Source: Phytoactinopolyspora mesophila (lineage in GTDB: Bacteria > Actinomycetota > Actinomycetes > Jiangellales > Jiangellaceae). Taken from it: 64,000 bases of DNA. Both the position numbers and the translations under genes were made by a program. The notes beneath the pieces were generated by a model. It saw nothing but the letters and a program-made list of their open reading frames with translations. It did no database searches and had not been told where the DNA came from. Below, one piece after another: positions 33,635-42,215 of the stretch. Positions within the stretch are counted from its first letter, which is position 1. Each line of letters starts with the position of its first letter. Location: contig NZ_WLZY01000001.1 in the NCBI RefSeq assembly GCF_010122465.1, positions 868,001 to 932,000 on the forward strand. Reading direction: 5' to 3'.

Positions 33635-33919
33635 GTGGCCGACGACGCCTACAACTTCACCGACCAGACATACGAGTACCTGGCCAAAGCCGGGATGGCG
33701 CCGCTCGCGGTAACGGACGTGCTGCACGGTTCGCCCACAGTGCGTCGTCACATTGGTTCGTCCCTGCAGATAGCTGGCCAGGACCGCACAGGTGTCTGGC
33801 TCGTGGTGGCACTAGTCGAAGGCGCCAACGACGACGAGTACACGGTGACCGGCGCCCGGTACCTCGATGACAGCGAGCTCGAGATCATCACTCGCCTCAT
33901 CGGCAAGGAGGAGCGATGA
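33635..33919 (+). CDS. Small toxin-like protein (BrnT-like context)
   Basis: 94 residues from GTG 33635 (MADDAYNFTDQTYEYLA..., Met from GTG). The layout (short helix, VLHGSPTVRRHIGSSLQIAGQ, then RTGVWLVVALVEG and DEYTVTGARYLDDSELE) resembles BrnT/RelE-like fold toxins in length and strand pattern, without a firm family match. It is followed, overlapping by 4 nt, by a ribbon-helix-helix protein, the toxin-first order of brnTA. A TACACT -10-like box just 5-13 nt upstream suggests a leaderless transcript; ATG 33617 is an alternative. Confidence 0.6.
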   Translation: MADDAYNFTDQTYEYLAKAGMAPLAVTDVLHGSPTVRRHIGSSLQIAGQDRTGVWLVVALVEGANDDEYTVTGARYLDDSELEIITRLIGKEER

Positions 33920-34197
33920 ACAGGTTCGACAAAGCCAACGCGGAACTGGAAGACCGCAGCTGGTCCACCGCCGAGGTTCATAAACGCCCGCCGAAGGCCA
34001 GCGTGGTCCACTCGGTTCGCATGCCGCGAGATTTGACCGAGCGGCTGCTCGTGGAGGCTCAGCGACGAGGCGTCACGCCCAGCGAGGTCATCCGCGACCT
34101 CGTCGATGCGGGGTTGTCCTCCGCCGAACGCTCGCCAACCGTCCGCCTGGTTGACGTGCACCGCGCGATCGACTCGCTCACGCAGAAGACCGCCTGA
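33916..34197 (+). CDS. Ribbon-helix-helix (CopG-type) antitoxin-like protein
   Basis: 93 residues: a disordered N-terminal arm followed by ASVVHSVRMPRDLTERLLVEAQRRGVTPSEVIRDLV, a ribbon-helix-helix motif (strand HSVRMP, helices around TERLLVEAQ and PSEVIRDLV). ATGA overlap with the upstream gene indicates coupling. Likely the antitoxin and autorepressor of the pair. Confidence 0.8.
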   Translation: MNRFDKANAELEDRSWSTAEVHKRPPKASVVHSVRMPRDLTERLLVEAQRRGVTPSEVIRDLVDAGLSSAERSPTVRLVDVHRAIDSLTQKTA

Positions 34198-34227
34198 CGT
34201 ACGACTACGCCGCCGGGCCGGGCGCCC

Positions 34228-35466
34228 CTACCGCCAGTCCTCCGGGAGTTCCATCGCCACGAGAAGCATCTCGGCATCCTCGATATGTGACGACGAGCGC
34301 TGACGAGTCTGACCGACTGCATAGAGCCGCCCGTCCTCGACGGCGACCTTGGTCACGTGCGCCATCGCCGTCGCCGCCTGGCCATCATGAACCACGACGG
34401 CCACATCGCCGTAGTGACTACGGTCGTGGTCATGTTCGAGCGAGCCATCGGCCCGCGGACTGCGGCCGATTTTGGCGGCGAGCTCCTCCGCTCCGTCGCT
34501 GAAGTCACCTGACCACTCAAACGCGTCGACGGCTACCGGCTGATCGCTGAGCGCGCTGTCTACACCTACGAAGACGTCCCCCGAGGTGTCCATATCCGCA
34601 TACGCCCACGCACCACCGAACTCCTGGGCGTCACGGTCATCAGCGAACGGCCCGTCCGGATGCCCGCGCTCCCCGGCGCCGACGACCCCAGCCACCGAGC
34701 CGTCGTTATCCACGTGCAGGATTCCTTCGGAACTACCCAGATATAGCCCGGACTCGCCCGCCGCGAGCGCGCCTCCGCCTCCCGTGCGCCGCAGCGGCAA
34801 ATCGACCGCCGCCATGCCATCCGGCGGTGACTCCTGCCAGGCCATCAGCTCTTGACCGCGATGGTCGGTCTCCGACGCCCCGGCCACGTGCTCGACGTGG
34901 CCGTCGACGAGACGGTTGACCCGGACCAGCGCAGGCTCCCCACCGTCCGGGCCCGTTCCGAGGAAACTCTCCGCCCAGATCAGGAATCCCTCGGCATCGA
35001 CGGCGAGACCCTGGATCGTGGCATCGACGACGAGCGCATCCGAATTCTCGGCCGCGCTGGTGCCAGCGCTGACGATGATGGGTTCGAGTGGGTCCGTGTC
35101 GAGGCGACGGATCTCGCTCTCGGAGGCGGCGTACACCTGCCCTTCCGGCCCGGCGGCCAGATACTGGGCCGAGGAGAAATCCAGCGGCATGTGTGACACG
35201 GATCCGTCGGCAGCGGCCGTCACGAGGCGTTTGTCTCCGTGCTCGTCGCTGGCCAGCAGATATACCGTGCCGTCGGCGACAACCAGGTCTGCGGCGTATC
35301 CCGGGAGGCTGACCTCGTCCCGAGTCGCACCCTGCGGATCGTCGCCTCCACCGGCCACCAGTTCCAGCTCGGGCGTGTCATCACCGAAGAGGCCACATCC
35401 GGCCAGCATCGCGGGCAAGGTGATCGCGATGATCGCAAGCGCCCGTGGGCCCAACCGTCGATTCAT
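34228..35466 (-). CDS. Lipoprotein with beta-propeller-like repeats
   Basis: 412 residues from ATG 35466. Signal peptide with lipobox (ALAIIAITLPAMLAGCG, Cys about 24). Repeated short blocks AADLVVADGTVYLLASDE, AQYLAAGPEGQVYAASES, IQGLAVDAEGFLIWAE, GALAAGESGLYLGSSE and KVAVEDGRLYAVGQ look like blades of an NHL/six-bladed propeller anchored outside the membrane. Function unknown. In-frame starts at 35529 or 35484 would lengthen the N-terminus before the signal peptide. Confidence 0.82.
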   Translation of the reverse strand: MNRRLGPRALAIIAITLPAMLAGCGLFGDDTPELELVAGGGDDPQGATRDEVSLPGYAADLVVADGTVYLLASDEHGDKRLVTAAADGSVSHMPLDFSSAQYLAAGPEGQVYAASESEIRRLDTDPLEPIIVSAGTSAAENSDALVVDATIQGLAVDAEGFLIWAESFLGTGPDGGEPALVRVNRLVDGHVEHVAGASETDHRGQELMAWQESPPDGMAAVDLPLRRTGGGGALAAGESGLYLGSSEGILHVDNDGSVAGVVGAGERGHPDGPFADDRDAQEFGGAWAYADMDTSGDVFVGVDSALSDQPVAVDAFEWSGDFSDGAEELAAKIGRSPRADGSLEHDHDRSHYGDVAVVVHDGQAATAMAHVTKVAVEDGRLYAVGQTRQRSSSHIEDAEMLLVAMELPEDWR

Positions 35467-35571
35467 GGTGGCAAAGTCTCGCATATACGGTTGACAGCTG
35501 GTCATCACCTGTTCAAGGCTCCGCGGCATCCCGCTCGGTTCGGCTCAGATCGCCTCCACCGCGGCGGCTAC

Positions 35572-35634
35572 CTACAGCAATTGATGCTCGTCATAGGGGC
35601 GGGCAATGAGCTGGAGACCGAACATCCGCCACGG
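35572..35634 (-). pseudogene. Trace of an amidase C-terminus
   Basis: Leftward, MFGLQLIARPYDEHQLL then a stop matches the end of amidase-signature enzymes (GLQLIARPYDExxLL). Upstream the frame is broken and the Gly/Ser signature is absent. Only the last about 20 codons remain; the rest of 35530-35895 shows no gene except the promoter region of the next one. Confidence 0.4.
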
Positions 35635-35895
35635 CCGGGGCGCAGGGTGTCCAGATGCTCGTCGAGGTCATGAACGGCGAGACCCCGCAGAGCATCCGGC
35701 TGAAGCCCGAGCTCAGAATTCGCGAATCCAGCATCGGTACCCGGCCGCCACACGGCTGACCCTGCTCGGGCGACCCGTTGGACTCCGCGACCTCGTTACC
35801 GACACCCCCGGGCCTGTTCTCACCACCACAGATGCCATGATCGTCCGGTAGGTACCCGATGCCATTCACAGGACGAGGCCAGGAGGAACGGACCT

Positions 35896-36579
35896 ATGAG
35901 CGCGGAGACCACCACAGCCGCGACGCTGATCGAGCAAATCCGCGCCGAACTGGCTCCCATCGAGGAGCAGCTCGCCGGTCATGGCTTCGTGACGGCGCTG
36001 GCCGCAGGCGACGTTCCCAGCTCCGCCCTCGAGCAATTCGCCGGCGAGCAGCATTGGATCATCTCCAGCGACCGCCGCAGTTTCGCGCACCTGGCCGCAC
36101 GCTACGCCGACGAGCCGGGCGGGGACCTCTTCCTCACCCTGGCCCAGGGTGAGGGCGTCGCGCTGGGCCACCTGCGCGATTTCGCCCGCTGGTTGCGGAT
36201 CGATCCGGACGTGCTGACCAGCACCGCGCCAACCCCTGGCGCGCACGCCTACACCGCCTATGTCTCTTGGCTGGCACTCAACGGCTCCGCCACCGACGTC
36301 GCCGCGGCGTTCCTGGCGAACCTGGCCGCCTGGGGTACCAACTGCGGCCGGGCGGCCCAGGCGCTGCGCTCTAACTACGGAGCCGACGACGACGCCGTGG
36401 CCTTTTTCGACTTCTTCGCCACCCCCGCGCCGGGCTTCGAAGACCAGGCGCTGGCCGTGATCGACCACGGACTGCGCCGCGGTGACTCACCGTCGCGTGC
36501 GCTCTCGGCCGCCCGGCTGCTCCAGGCTTACGAGCTGATGTTCTGGGACGCTATGTCGGCCGCAGCGGCGGAGGCGTGA
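35896..36579 (+). CDS. TenA/heme-oxygenase-fold protein
   Basis: 227 residues, all-helical. ELAPIEEQLAGHGFVTALAAGDV, ALEQFAGEQHWIISSDRRSFAHLAARY and YELMFWDAMSAA fit the TenA/PqqC-like fold. Classic TenA (aminopyrimidine aminohydrolase) catalytic Cys positions are not evident, so a thiamin role is not assured. The stop lies 1 nt before the GTG of the threonine dehydratase gene, so the two form an operon, perhaps PLP- or pyrimidine-linked. Confidence 0.7.
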   Translation: MSAETTTAATLIEQIRAELAPIEEQLAGHGFVTALAAGDVPSSALEQFAGEQHWIISSDRRSFAHLAARYADEPGGDLFLTLAQGEGVALGHLRDFARWLRIDPDVLTSTAPTPGAHAYTAYVSWLALNGSATDVAAAFLANLAAWGTNCGRAAQALRSNYGADDDAVAFFDFFATPAPGFEDQALAVIDHGLRRGDSPSRALSAARLLQAYELMFWDAMSAAAAEA

Positions 36580-36580
36580 C

Positions 36581-37564
36581 GTGCCTGACCTCGTCACGCT
36601 CGCCAATATCCGGGCCGCACAAGAACGCCTCGCCGGTGTCGCGGTTCACACGCCCCTGCTGCCGTGTATCTGGGCGCCCGGTGATGGCGATCTGCTGCTC
36701 AAACCGGAGTCACTGCAACCGATCGGCGCTTTCAAGATTCGCGGCGCGTACAACAAGATCGCCGCGCTGACGGCGCAGGAGCGCGAGCGCGGTCTCGTCG
36801 CCAGTTCCAGCGGCAACCACGCGCAGGCTGTCGCCTACGCCGCCCGGTTGTTCGGCGCCCGGGCCACCATCGTCATTCCGGATGCCGCGCCGCAACACAA
36901 GGTCGCTGCCACGAAGGCGCTCGGCGCCGACGTCGTCCTCGTGCCGCCCGCGGAGCGCGACGTCGCCGCCCGTCAGCTGGTCAAGGAACACGGCCAGATT
37001 CTCGTTCCGCCCTACGACGATCCCGAGATCATCGCTGGGCAGGGCACCGTCGGGGCGGAGATCGCTGACGACATCGCAGCGGCCGGCCTGCCGGCAGCGG
37101 ATCTGGTTCTGGTACCGGTCAGCGGCGGCGGGCTTATCTCGGGGGTGGCCACCGCGATCAAGTCGCTGAGCCCGTCGACCCGCGTCGTCGGCGTCGAGCC
37201 CGAACTGGCCGGCGACGCAGCCGAAAGCTTCGCCGGCGGCCAGCGGGTCGAATGGACCCCGGAACAGACGTACCGGACCATCGCCGACGGGCTGCGCACC
37301 ACGTCGGTGGGTGTACACCCGTGGGAGCACATCCAGGCCCACGTCGACGACATCATCACCGTGAGTGAGGACCAGATCCGGGCGGCTATGCAGGTTCTCG
37401 CCGTGCGTGCGAACGTCGTCGCTGAGCCGAGCGGAGCGGCCGCAACCGCTGCGTACATGTTCGCGCGCGAGCAGTTGCCGCCCGCGGCTACGACGGTAGC
37501 GGTGGTCAGCGGCGGCAACGTGGACCCAGCTCTGCTCGCCGATGTGCTCGGCCAGCACTACTAG
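36581..37564 (+). CDS. Threonine/serine ammonia-lyase (PLP)
   Basis: 327 residues from GTG 36581, catabolic-type length without a C-terminal ACT domain. PLP Lys in PIGAFKIRGAYNK, SSGNHAQAVAYAARLFGA, the phosphate-binding SGGGLISG and a C-terminal VVSGGNVDPALL. It deaminates L-threonine to 2-oxobutanoate or L-serine to pyruvate; a serine racemase or threo-hydroxyaspartate dehydratase is possible. The stop overlaps the opposite-strand Sir2 stop. Confidence 0.9.
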   Translation: MPDLVTLANIRAAQERLAGVAVHTPLLPCIWAPGDGDLLLKPESLQPIGAFKIRGAYNKIAALTAQERERGLVASSSGNHAQAVAYAARLFGARATIVIPDAAPQHKVAATKALGADVVLVPPAERDVAARQLVKEHGQILVPPYDDPEIIAGQGTVGAEIADDIAAAGLPAADLVLVPVSGGGLISGVATAIKSLSPSTRVVGVEPELAGDAAESFAGGQRVEWTPEQTYRTIADGLRTTSVGVHPWEHIQAHVDDIITVSEDQIRAAMQVLAVRANVVAEPSGAAATAAYMFAREQLPPAATTVAVVSGGNVDPALLADVLGQHY

Positions 37565-38397
37565 CGGGTGTAGGCGTCAGCCAGCTCGGACAGCACCTGC
37601 GAGCAGCCGGCGTCGACCTTCAAGGTGGCGAAATCGTCGCCTCGGGTCCAGCCCCGGTTGAGGATCACCACAGGCTGGCCCGACTTCGCGGCGTGGCGCA
37701 CGAAACGCAGCCCGGACATCACACTCAGCGAAGAGCCCGCTACCAGCAGCGCGGTGGCTTCGTCGACCAGGTCGAAGGCTTCCAGCACCCGATTCTTGGG
37801 GACGTTCTCGCCGAAGTACACGATGTCGGGTTTGAGGACTCCGCCGCAGAACTCGCAGTCGGCCATGCGGAAATGCTCAGTTGAGGCGACGACGGCGTCC
37901 GCGTCGGGCGCGATCTCGACGTCGTCAACGCCATCGGTGAAGTGTGGATTGAGCCTGGCCAGGCGTTCGGCGAGGTGCGCGCGGCTGATCACGGTGCGGC
38001 AGGACAAGCAGATAACACGGTCGAAGCGGCCGTGCAGGTCGATGACACGGCGACTTCCGGCGGCGTCGTGCAGGGTGTCGACGTTCTGGGTGATGACACC
38101 GGCGACGACGCCATCGCCCTCCATCCGCGCCAGCGACAGGTGACCTGGGTTTGGGCGGACGTCGGCCATATGCCGCCAGCCCACGTGGTTGCGGGCCCAA
38201 TAGTGTCGGCGGAACCGGATGTCACCGACGAACTGCTGATACGTCATCGGCTTGCGGGGCGGCGAATCCGGGCCGCGGTAGTCCGGGATCCCCGAGTCGG
38301 TGGAGATCCCGGCGCCGGTCAACACCGTGACGGGACCGTCACCGAGGATGGCCCGGACGCGTTCGACGATGGCGACGTCGCCTTCCGCCCCAAGCAC
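37561..38397 (-). CDS. Sir2-family NAD-dependent protein deacylase
   Basis: 278 residues from GTG 38397 (GAAGGGTGAGGA upstream). Motifs: GAGISTDSGIPDYRG, ITQNVDTLHDAAG, catalytic His in DLHGRF, zinc pairs CLSC and CEFC, PDIVYFGE and GSSLSV. It removes acyl groups from lysines using NAD+. An in-frame ATG at 38523 would translate a palindromic element as the N-terminus and is rejected. No dedicated acetyltransferase adjoins it. Confidence 0.95.
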   Translation of the reverse strand: MLGAEGDVAIVERVRAILGDGPVTVLTGAGISTDSGIPDYRGPDSPPRKPMTYQQFVGDIRFRRHYWARNHVGWRHMADVRPNPGHLSLARMEGDGVVAGVITQNVDTLHDAAGSRRVIDLHGRFDRVICLSCRTVISRAHLAERLARLNPHFTDGVDDVEIAPDADAVVASTEHFRMADCEFCGGVLKPDIVYFGENVPKNRVLEAFDLVDEATALLVAGSSLSVMSGLRFVRHAAKSGQPVVILNRGWTRGDDFATLKVDAGCSQVLSELADAYTR

Positions 38398-38434
38398 ATT
38401 CCTCACCCTTCGTAGGATATCCGCCGCCCGCCAC

Positions 38435-38526
38435 CCCGTGATCGACAGTGCGTTGTGGTCGTTATCCGCCCACTCTCCGCCCGTAATGTCGCGTTTGTGG
38501 AACCACAACGCACTGTCGATCACGGG
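38435..38526. repeat. 92-bp miniature palindromic element (family A)
   Basis: 25-bp perfect arms, 38435-38459 and 38502-38526, outer part CCCGTGATCGACAGTGCG then TTGTGGT, 42-nt centre with CGTTATCCG. Lies between rsgA and sir2, both leftward. Relatives at 51355, 56481 and 59811. Confidence 0.85.
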
Positions 38527-38544
38527 TGAGGGGGTGGGTGCGAG

Positions 38545-39717
38545 TTAGCGGCCCTTTCCGCTACGGAGCCGGTAATAACCCCGCAGCGCCTTCTCGCGAC
38601 GTTTCCACTCCGCGCGCTCTTGCTGGCGCAATCGCACATCGGCTCGCCGGGCCTGGTATGCCGCTTCGCGACCAAGCTTGTACCAGCGGGCGAGCCGGCC
38701 CGCGTCCAGCTCACCGGTCTCCACCGCGGCGCGCACCGCGCAGTCCGGCTCGGTGTTGTGTGCGCAGTCGGCGAATCGGCACTGCTCGACCAGCTCTTCG
38801 ATGTCGGGGAACGCGTCAGCGATCGCATCTTCGTTGGCGACCAGCCCCACGGCCCGGATACCCGGAGTGTCGATCACCACACCGCCGCCCGGCAGCATGA
38901 TCAGCTCCCGGTGTGTGGTGGTGTGCCGGCCCTTGCCGTCGCTGGCCCGCACCTCCCCCGTCGGCATGACTTCGGCGCCGGCCAGCGCGTTCACCAGCGT
39001 CGACTTGCCCGCGCCGGACGGGCCGACGAACGTCATGGTGCGGTTGTCGCCCAACCAGTTGCGCACGTCATCCAGTCCCTCGGCGTCGGGGGCGCTGACG
39101 GCGAGCACATCCACCCCGAGCGCCACAGCGGCGACGTCGTCCCGCAGTACCTCGGGCGCGGGCACGAGGTCGGCCTTGGTCAGCACTACGAGCGGGGTCG
39201 CGCCGCTGGCCCAGGCCAGTACCAGCAGCCGTTCGATCCGGCCGAGATCGGGTTCAGGGTCCAGATGTTCCACGATGACGACGACGTCGACGTTCGCCGC
39301 CACCACCTGGGCATGTGACGTCCGGTCGGCACCGTCACGGACCATCGCCGTGTGACGCGGCAAAATCGCGTCAATGGTGATCCGCCCGTCTGGCCAGTAT
39401 CTGAGCGCTACCCAGTCGCCGACGGCCGGATGCCAGGATCGGTCGGCAGCGGCCGCGGCGAGAATGTCGCCACCGTACGTGGCCTGTATCTGGCCCTCGT
39501 CGGTGATGACTTCGGCGCCGCCGCGTTCGACGCGCGAGACCCGCGCCAGGTGGTGCGAGCCGGCGTACGGAGCGAAGGCGTGCGCTATCTCGGCGGACCA
39601 GCCGAGATCGGCCAACCGGCCGTCACCCGGGGTATCCGGCGCGAGGCTGCGGGAGGTGCTCTGTTCTTCGCCAGGGTGGTAGGAGGAGAGGTGAGAACGT
39701 TCGTGTGCCTTGGACAT
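38545..39717 (-). CDS. rsgA: Ribosome small-subunit GTPase RsgA
   Basis: 390 residues. An OB-type N-terminal domain (VGDWVALRYWPDGRITIDAILPR), then a circularly permuted GTPase: G4 TKAD, G1 FVGPSGAGKSTLVNAL, G3 DTPGI, and a zinc-binding C-terminal segment C-x4-C-x-H-x5-C (EQCRFADCAHNTEPDCAV). It matures the 30S subunit. GAAGG sits 7-8 nt before ATG 39717. Preceded by an 18-codon Arg-rich frame. Confidence 0.96.
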   Translation of the reverse strand: MSKAHERSHLSSYHPGEEQSTSRSLAPDTPGDGRLADLGWSAEIAHAFAPYAGSHHLARVSRVERGGAEVITDEGQIQATYGGDILAAAAADRSWHPAVGDWVALRYWPDGRITIDAILPRHTAMVRDGADRTSHAQVVAANVDVVVIVEHLDPEPDLGRIERLLVLAWASGATPLVVLTKADLVPAPEVLRDDVAAVALGVDVLAVSAPDAEGLDDVRNWLGDNRTMTFVGPSGAGKSTLVNALAGAEVMPTGEVRASDGKGRHTTTHRELIMLPGGGVVIDTPGIRAVGLVANEDAIADAFPDIEELVEQCRFADCAHNTEPDCAVRAAVETGELDAGRLARWYKLGREAAYQARRADVRLRQQERAEWKRREKALRGYYRLRSGKGR

Positions 39718-39771
39718 GGTGAGACCTTCGAAACGGCGAGGCGCTCACCGCGCTAGCGGAGCTGATGCCAC

Positions 39772-39828
39772 TCAGCGTCGGCGGATCCTCGAGGTGAATG
39801 GATTCCGGGCACGGGTACGCACAGTCAT
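39772..39828 (-). CDS. Putative 18-residue Arg-rich micropeptide upstream of rsgA
   Basis: MTVRTRARNPFTSRIRRR then TGA, 7 of 18 residues Arg. The ATG at 39828 has an excellent AGGAGG 9 nt upstream, better than most genes in this window; it ends 54 nt before rsgA, same strand. Charge and context suggest a ribosome-associated mini-protein or a regulatory leader for rsgA. The remaining 39829-39994 shows nothing else. Reading frame and ribosome-binding site are seen; expression is inferred. Confidence 0.55.
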   Translation of the reverse strand: MTVRTRARNPFTSRIRRR

Positions 39829-39994
39829 GATCATTCACCTCCTCACTCTGGAATCACACGATCGAGTCTTCGAACGCGCGACTCACGCTATCGGCCCAGG
39901 CGCAGCCTCGCCACCGAATTCTTCCGCGCCCCCTCACCTGGCGCACCGATTTCGGCAGCAGAAATCCGCTCACGATCACCGGGATGGGCGCGGG

Positions 39995-40696
39995 TCAGGT
40001 GGATTCGAGGACGAACCAGATCCCCACGGCCGGCTCGATACCATCGTTGCGGTAGCCGTGCGGGATGCTCGAGCTGAAGGAGACGGCGTCGCCGGGACCA
40101 AGTTGGTACTCGTCGAAGCCAAGCGTGAGGACCAGTTCGCCGCTGACGACATACCCGTACTCCACGCCGGAATGGCGCATCAAACGCCCATTACCGGCAG
40201 ACGTACTGCCAGGCTGGTACGTGATCCGGAGGAAGTCGATGTGTGCCCCCGGCACCTGGCCGAGCCGCTCCCACGTGACACCGGAGTCCAGGGTCAGGAT
40301 CTCCCGTTCGCCCGGCTGCACCACCGGCCCCACCTCACGCTCCCGGTCCGGGCCGAGCACGCGTTGCCCGCTGGAGACGGCCGGACCGCCGTGTTGTCCC
40401 GCGAGTGCGGCCAGGACATCAGGCAGCCCGGTTTCCACCGAGACGCCGGCGGGGTCCGCGCCCTCGCTGCCCAGCGCGCGTTCAGGCCGGTCGAACAGGT
40501 CCTCGATAGAGATGCCGAGTGTGTTGGTGATCGCGTAGAGCGTGCTCACCGACGGACGGCTCTTGCCGGTCTCGATCTGGGACACCAAACTCGGCGAAAC
40601 CCCAATCTCCCTGGCCAGTGCGCGTGCGCTGATACCCACACGCTGGCGTTCGGCGCGCAGCCGGCTGCCGATCTCGAGCGCCGATTGACGTGGCAC
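39995..40696 (-). CDS. XRE-family regulator with C-terminal cupin sensor
   Basis: 233 residues from GTG 40696 (GGAGG 8 nt upstream; ATG 40711 also possible). Residues about 8-62 are an XRE helix-turn-helix (IGSRLRAERQRVGISARALA, VSPSLVSQIETGKSRPSVSTL). The C-terminal cupin (RHSGVEYGYVVSGELVLTLG, LGPGDAVSFSSSIPHGYRN) senses a small ligand. Such PuuR/HipB-like regulators control amine, amino-acid and osmolyte catabolism. Divergent from the seven-gene operon at 40872, it is the obvious local regulator. Confidence 0.9.
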   Translation of the reverse strand: MPRQSALEIGSRLRAERQRVGISARALAREIGVSPSLVSQIETGKSRPSVSTLYAITNTLGISIEDLFDRPERALGSEGADPAGVSVETGLPDVLAALAGQHGGPAVSSGQRVLGPDREREVGPVVQPGEREILTLDSGVTWERLGQVPGAHIDFLRITYQPGSTSAGNGRLMRHSGVEYGYVVSGELVLTLGFDEYQLGPGDAVSFSSSIPHGYRNDGIEPAVGIWFVLEST

Positions 40697-40803
40697 CTGC
40701 AGAACCTCCATCAAGTGACCAGTATGGGTGAACACTTTACGCCTTCCCGACCACGGACTGCGGCAGAAACCCCCGAATCTTCCCATTGACGCCGCTATTC
40801 TCC

Positions 40804-40834
40804 ATGTTCAATGATGGATAGCATTACTGAACAT
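40804..40834. promoter_or_regulatory. Candidate operator between the XRE-cupin gene and the catabolic operon
   Basis: ATGTTCA (40804-40810) and TGAACAT (40828-40834) form a perfect 7-bp dyad, with near-symmetric flanking bases inside (10 of 12 pairs), 17 nt apart. It is about 38 nt before the M24 start in a 175-bp divergent gap, the best place for XRE binding. Confidence 0.55.
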
Positions 40835-40871
40835 CGGGCTTAACATCTGCCCTGAGATGAGGTGCCGGCCA

Positions 40872-42215
40872 ATGGCCATCCGGACCTTCGGCCCCAATGC
40901 GGTTGACTGGGAAGAGCGAGTCGATCTCGACCGCATGCGACGTGACCGCCTCGCGCGGCTGAACATCCACCTCGATGCCTCCGACCTCGGCGCCGTGCTG
41001 TCGTTCGACTTCTCCAACATCCGGTACATGACGGCCACCCATATCGGCACCTGGGCGATGGACAAGCTCATCCGGTTCGCCCTCCTCCCCCGGTCCGCGC
41101 AGCCTTACGTCTGGGACTTCGGGTCGGCGGCCAAACACCACCAGCTGTACAACCCGTGGCTGGACGGCGAGCAACGAGCCCGCGCCGGCATCTCCACACT
41201 TCGGGGTGCGTTCCATCCCGACGCCGGGATTGCCGCCGACGTCGCCGCCAAGGTCGCCACCGTGCTCCGCGAACATGGCTTGGACAAAGAACCACTGGGT
41301 GTCGACGTCGTCGAGATGCCGATCCTCGAAGCGCTGCGGGCCGAAGGCCTGGACGTCGTCGATGGTCAGCAGGTGTTCCTGGAGGCACGCCGGATCAAGA
41401 CCACGGACGAAATCAGTCTGCTCACCCAGGCCTGCTCGATGGTCGACGCCGCGTACGAGCGCCTCTACGAGTTCCTTCGGCCCGGCGTCAAAGAGAACGA
41501 GTGCGTCGGCCTGGTCAGCAAGGTCCTGTACGACCTCGGCAGCGAATACGTCGAAGGGGTCAACGCCATCTCCGGCGAGCGGTGCTCACCACACCCGCAC
41601 GTCTACAGCGACCGGCTGATCCGCCCCGGCGACCCCGCGTTCTTCGACATCCTGCACAGCCACCTCGGCTACCGCACCTGCTATTACCGGACGTTCGCCG
41701 TCGGAAGCGCCTCGGCGGCCCAGCGCGACGCCTACACCCGCTGCCGCGAGTACATGGACGCAAGCATCTCCCTGGTCAAACCGGGCGCAACCACCGCGGA
41801 CATCGTGTCCGTCTGGCCGCGCGCGGAAGAGTTCGGGTTCCCGGACGAGACAGCCGCCTTCGCCCTGCAGTACGGCCACGGCGTGGGTCTATCGATCTGG
41901 GAGAAGCCGATCTTCAGCCGGCTGGTCTCCCTCGATCATCCCGAGACCCTGGAACAAGGCATGGTGTTCGCGCTGGAGACGTACTGGCCGGCCGCCGACG
42001 GCTGGTCCGCCGCACGCATCGAGGAAGAGGTGGTGGTCACGGCGGACGGCTGCGAGGTCATCACCAAGTTCCCGGCCGAAGAGCTGCTGGTCGCCGGGCG
42101 CAAGTACTGGACCGTCGGCGGCGAGCTCAGCACGGTCCGCGAATCGCAGTCGCACCTCAACACCGCCACGGCAAACATCTCACCGGCCGGCGACGGCGAC
42201 GGGGAGCCACAATGA
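40872..42215 (+). CDS. M24 'pita-bread' metallohydrolase/lyase, altered metal site
   Basis: 447 residues from ATG 40872 (GAGGT about 9 nt upstream; ATG 40857 is an in-frame alternative). Two-domain creatinase/prolidase fold; the N-terminal run LDRMRRDRLARL, GAVLSFDFSNIRYMT and VWDFGS strongly recalls DddP (DMSP lyase) and ectoine hydrolase-type proteins rather than peptidases. Metal ligands: Asp259, His336 (GHGVGL), Glu369 and Glu384 are kept, but the second Asp (i+11) is Cys270 (DILHSHLGYRTCYYRTF). So a changed or single-metal centre and non-peptide substrate are likely. First gene of the operon. Confidence 0.85.
   Translation: MAIRTFGPNAVDWEERVDLDRMRRDRLARLNIHLDASDLGAVLSFDFSNIRYMTATHIGTWAMDKLIRFALLPRSAQPYVWDFGSAAKHHQLYNPWLDGEQRARAGISTLRGAFHPDAGIAADVAAKVATVLREHGLDKEPLGVDVVEMPILEALRAEGLDVVDGQQVFLEARRIKTTDEISLLTQACSMVDAAYERLYEFLRPGVKENECVGLVSKVLYDLGSEYVEGVNAISGERCSPHPHVYSDRLIRPGDPAFFDILHSHLGYRTCYYRTFAVGSASAAQRDAYTRCREYMDASISLVKPGATTADIVSVWPRAEEFGFPDETAAFALQYGHGVGLSIWEKPIFSRLVSLDHPETLEQGMVFALETYWPAADGWSAARIEEEVVVTADGCEVITKFPAEELLVAGRKYWTVGGELSTVRESQSHLNTATANISPAGDGDGEPQ

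Noticed and set aside
38398-38523. N-terminal extension of Sir2 starting at 38523
   Set aside because: It would translate the family A palindrome; a GTG at 38397 with a purine-rich upstream region fits the normal Sir2 length.
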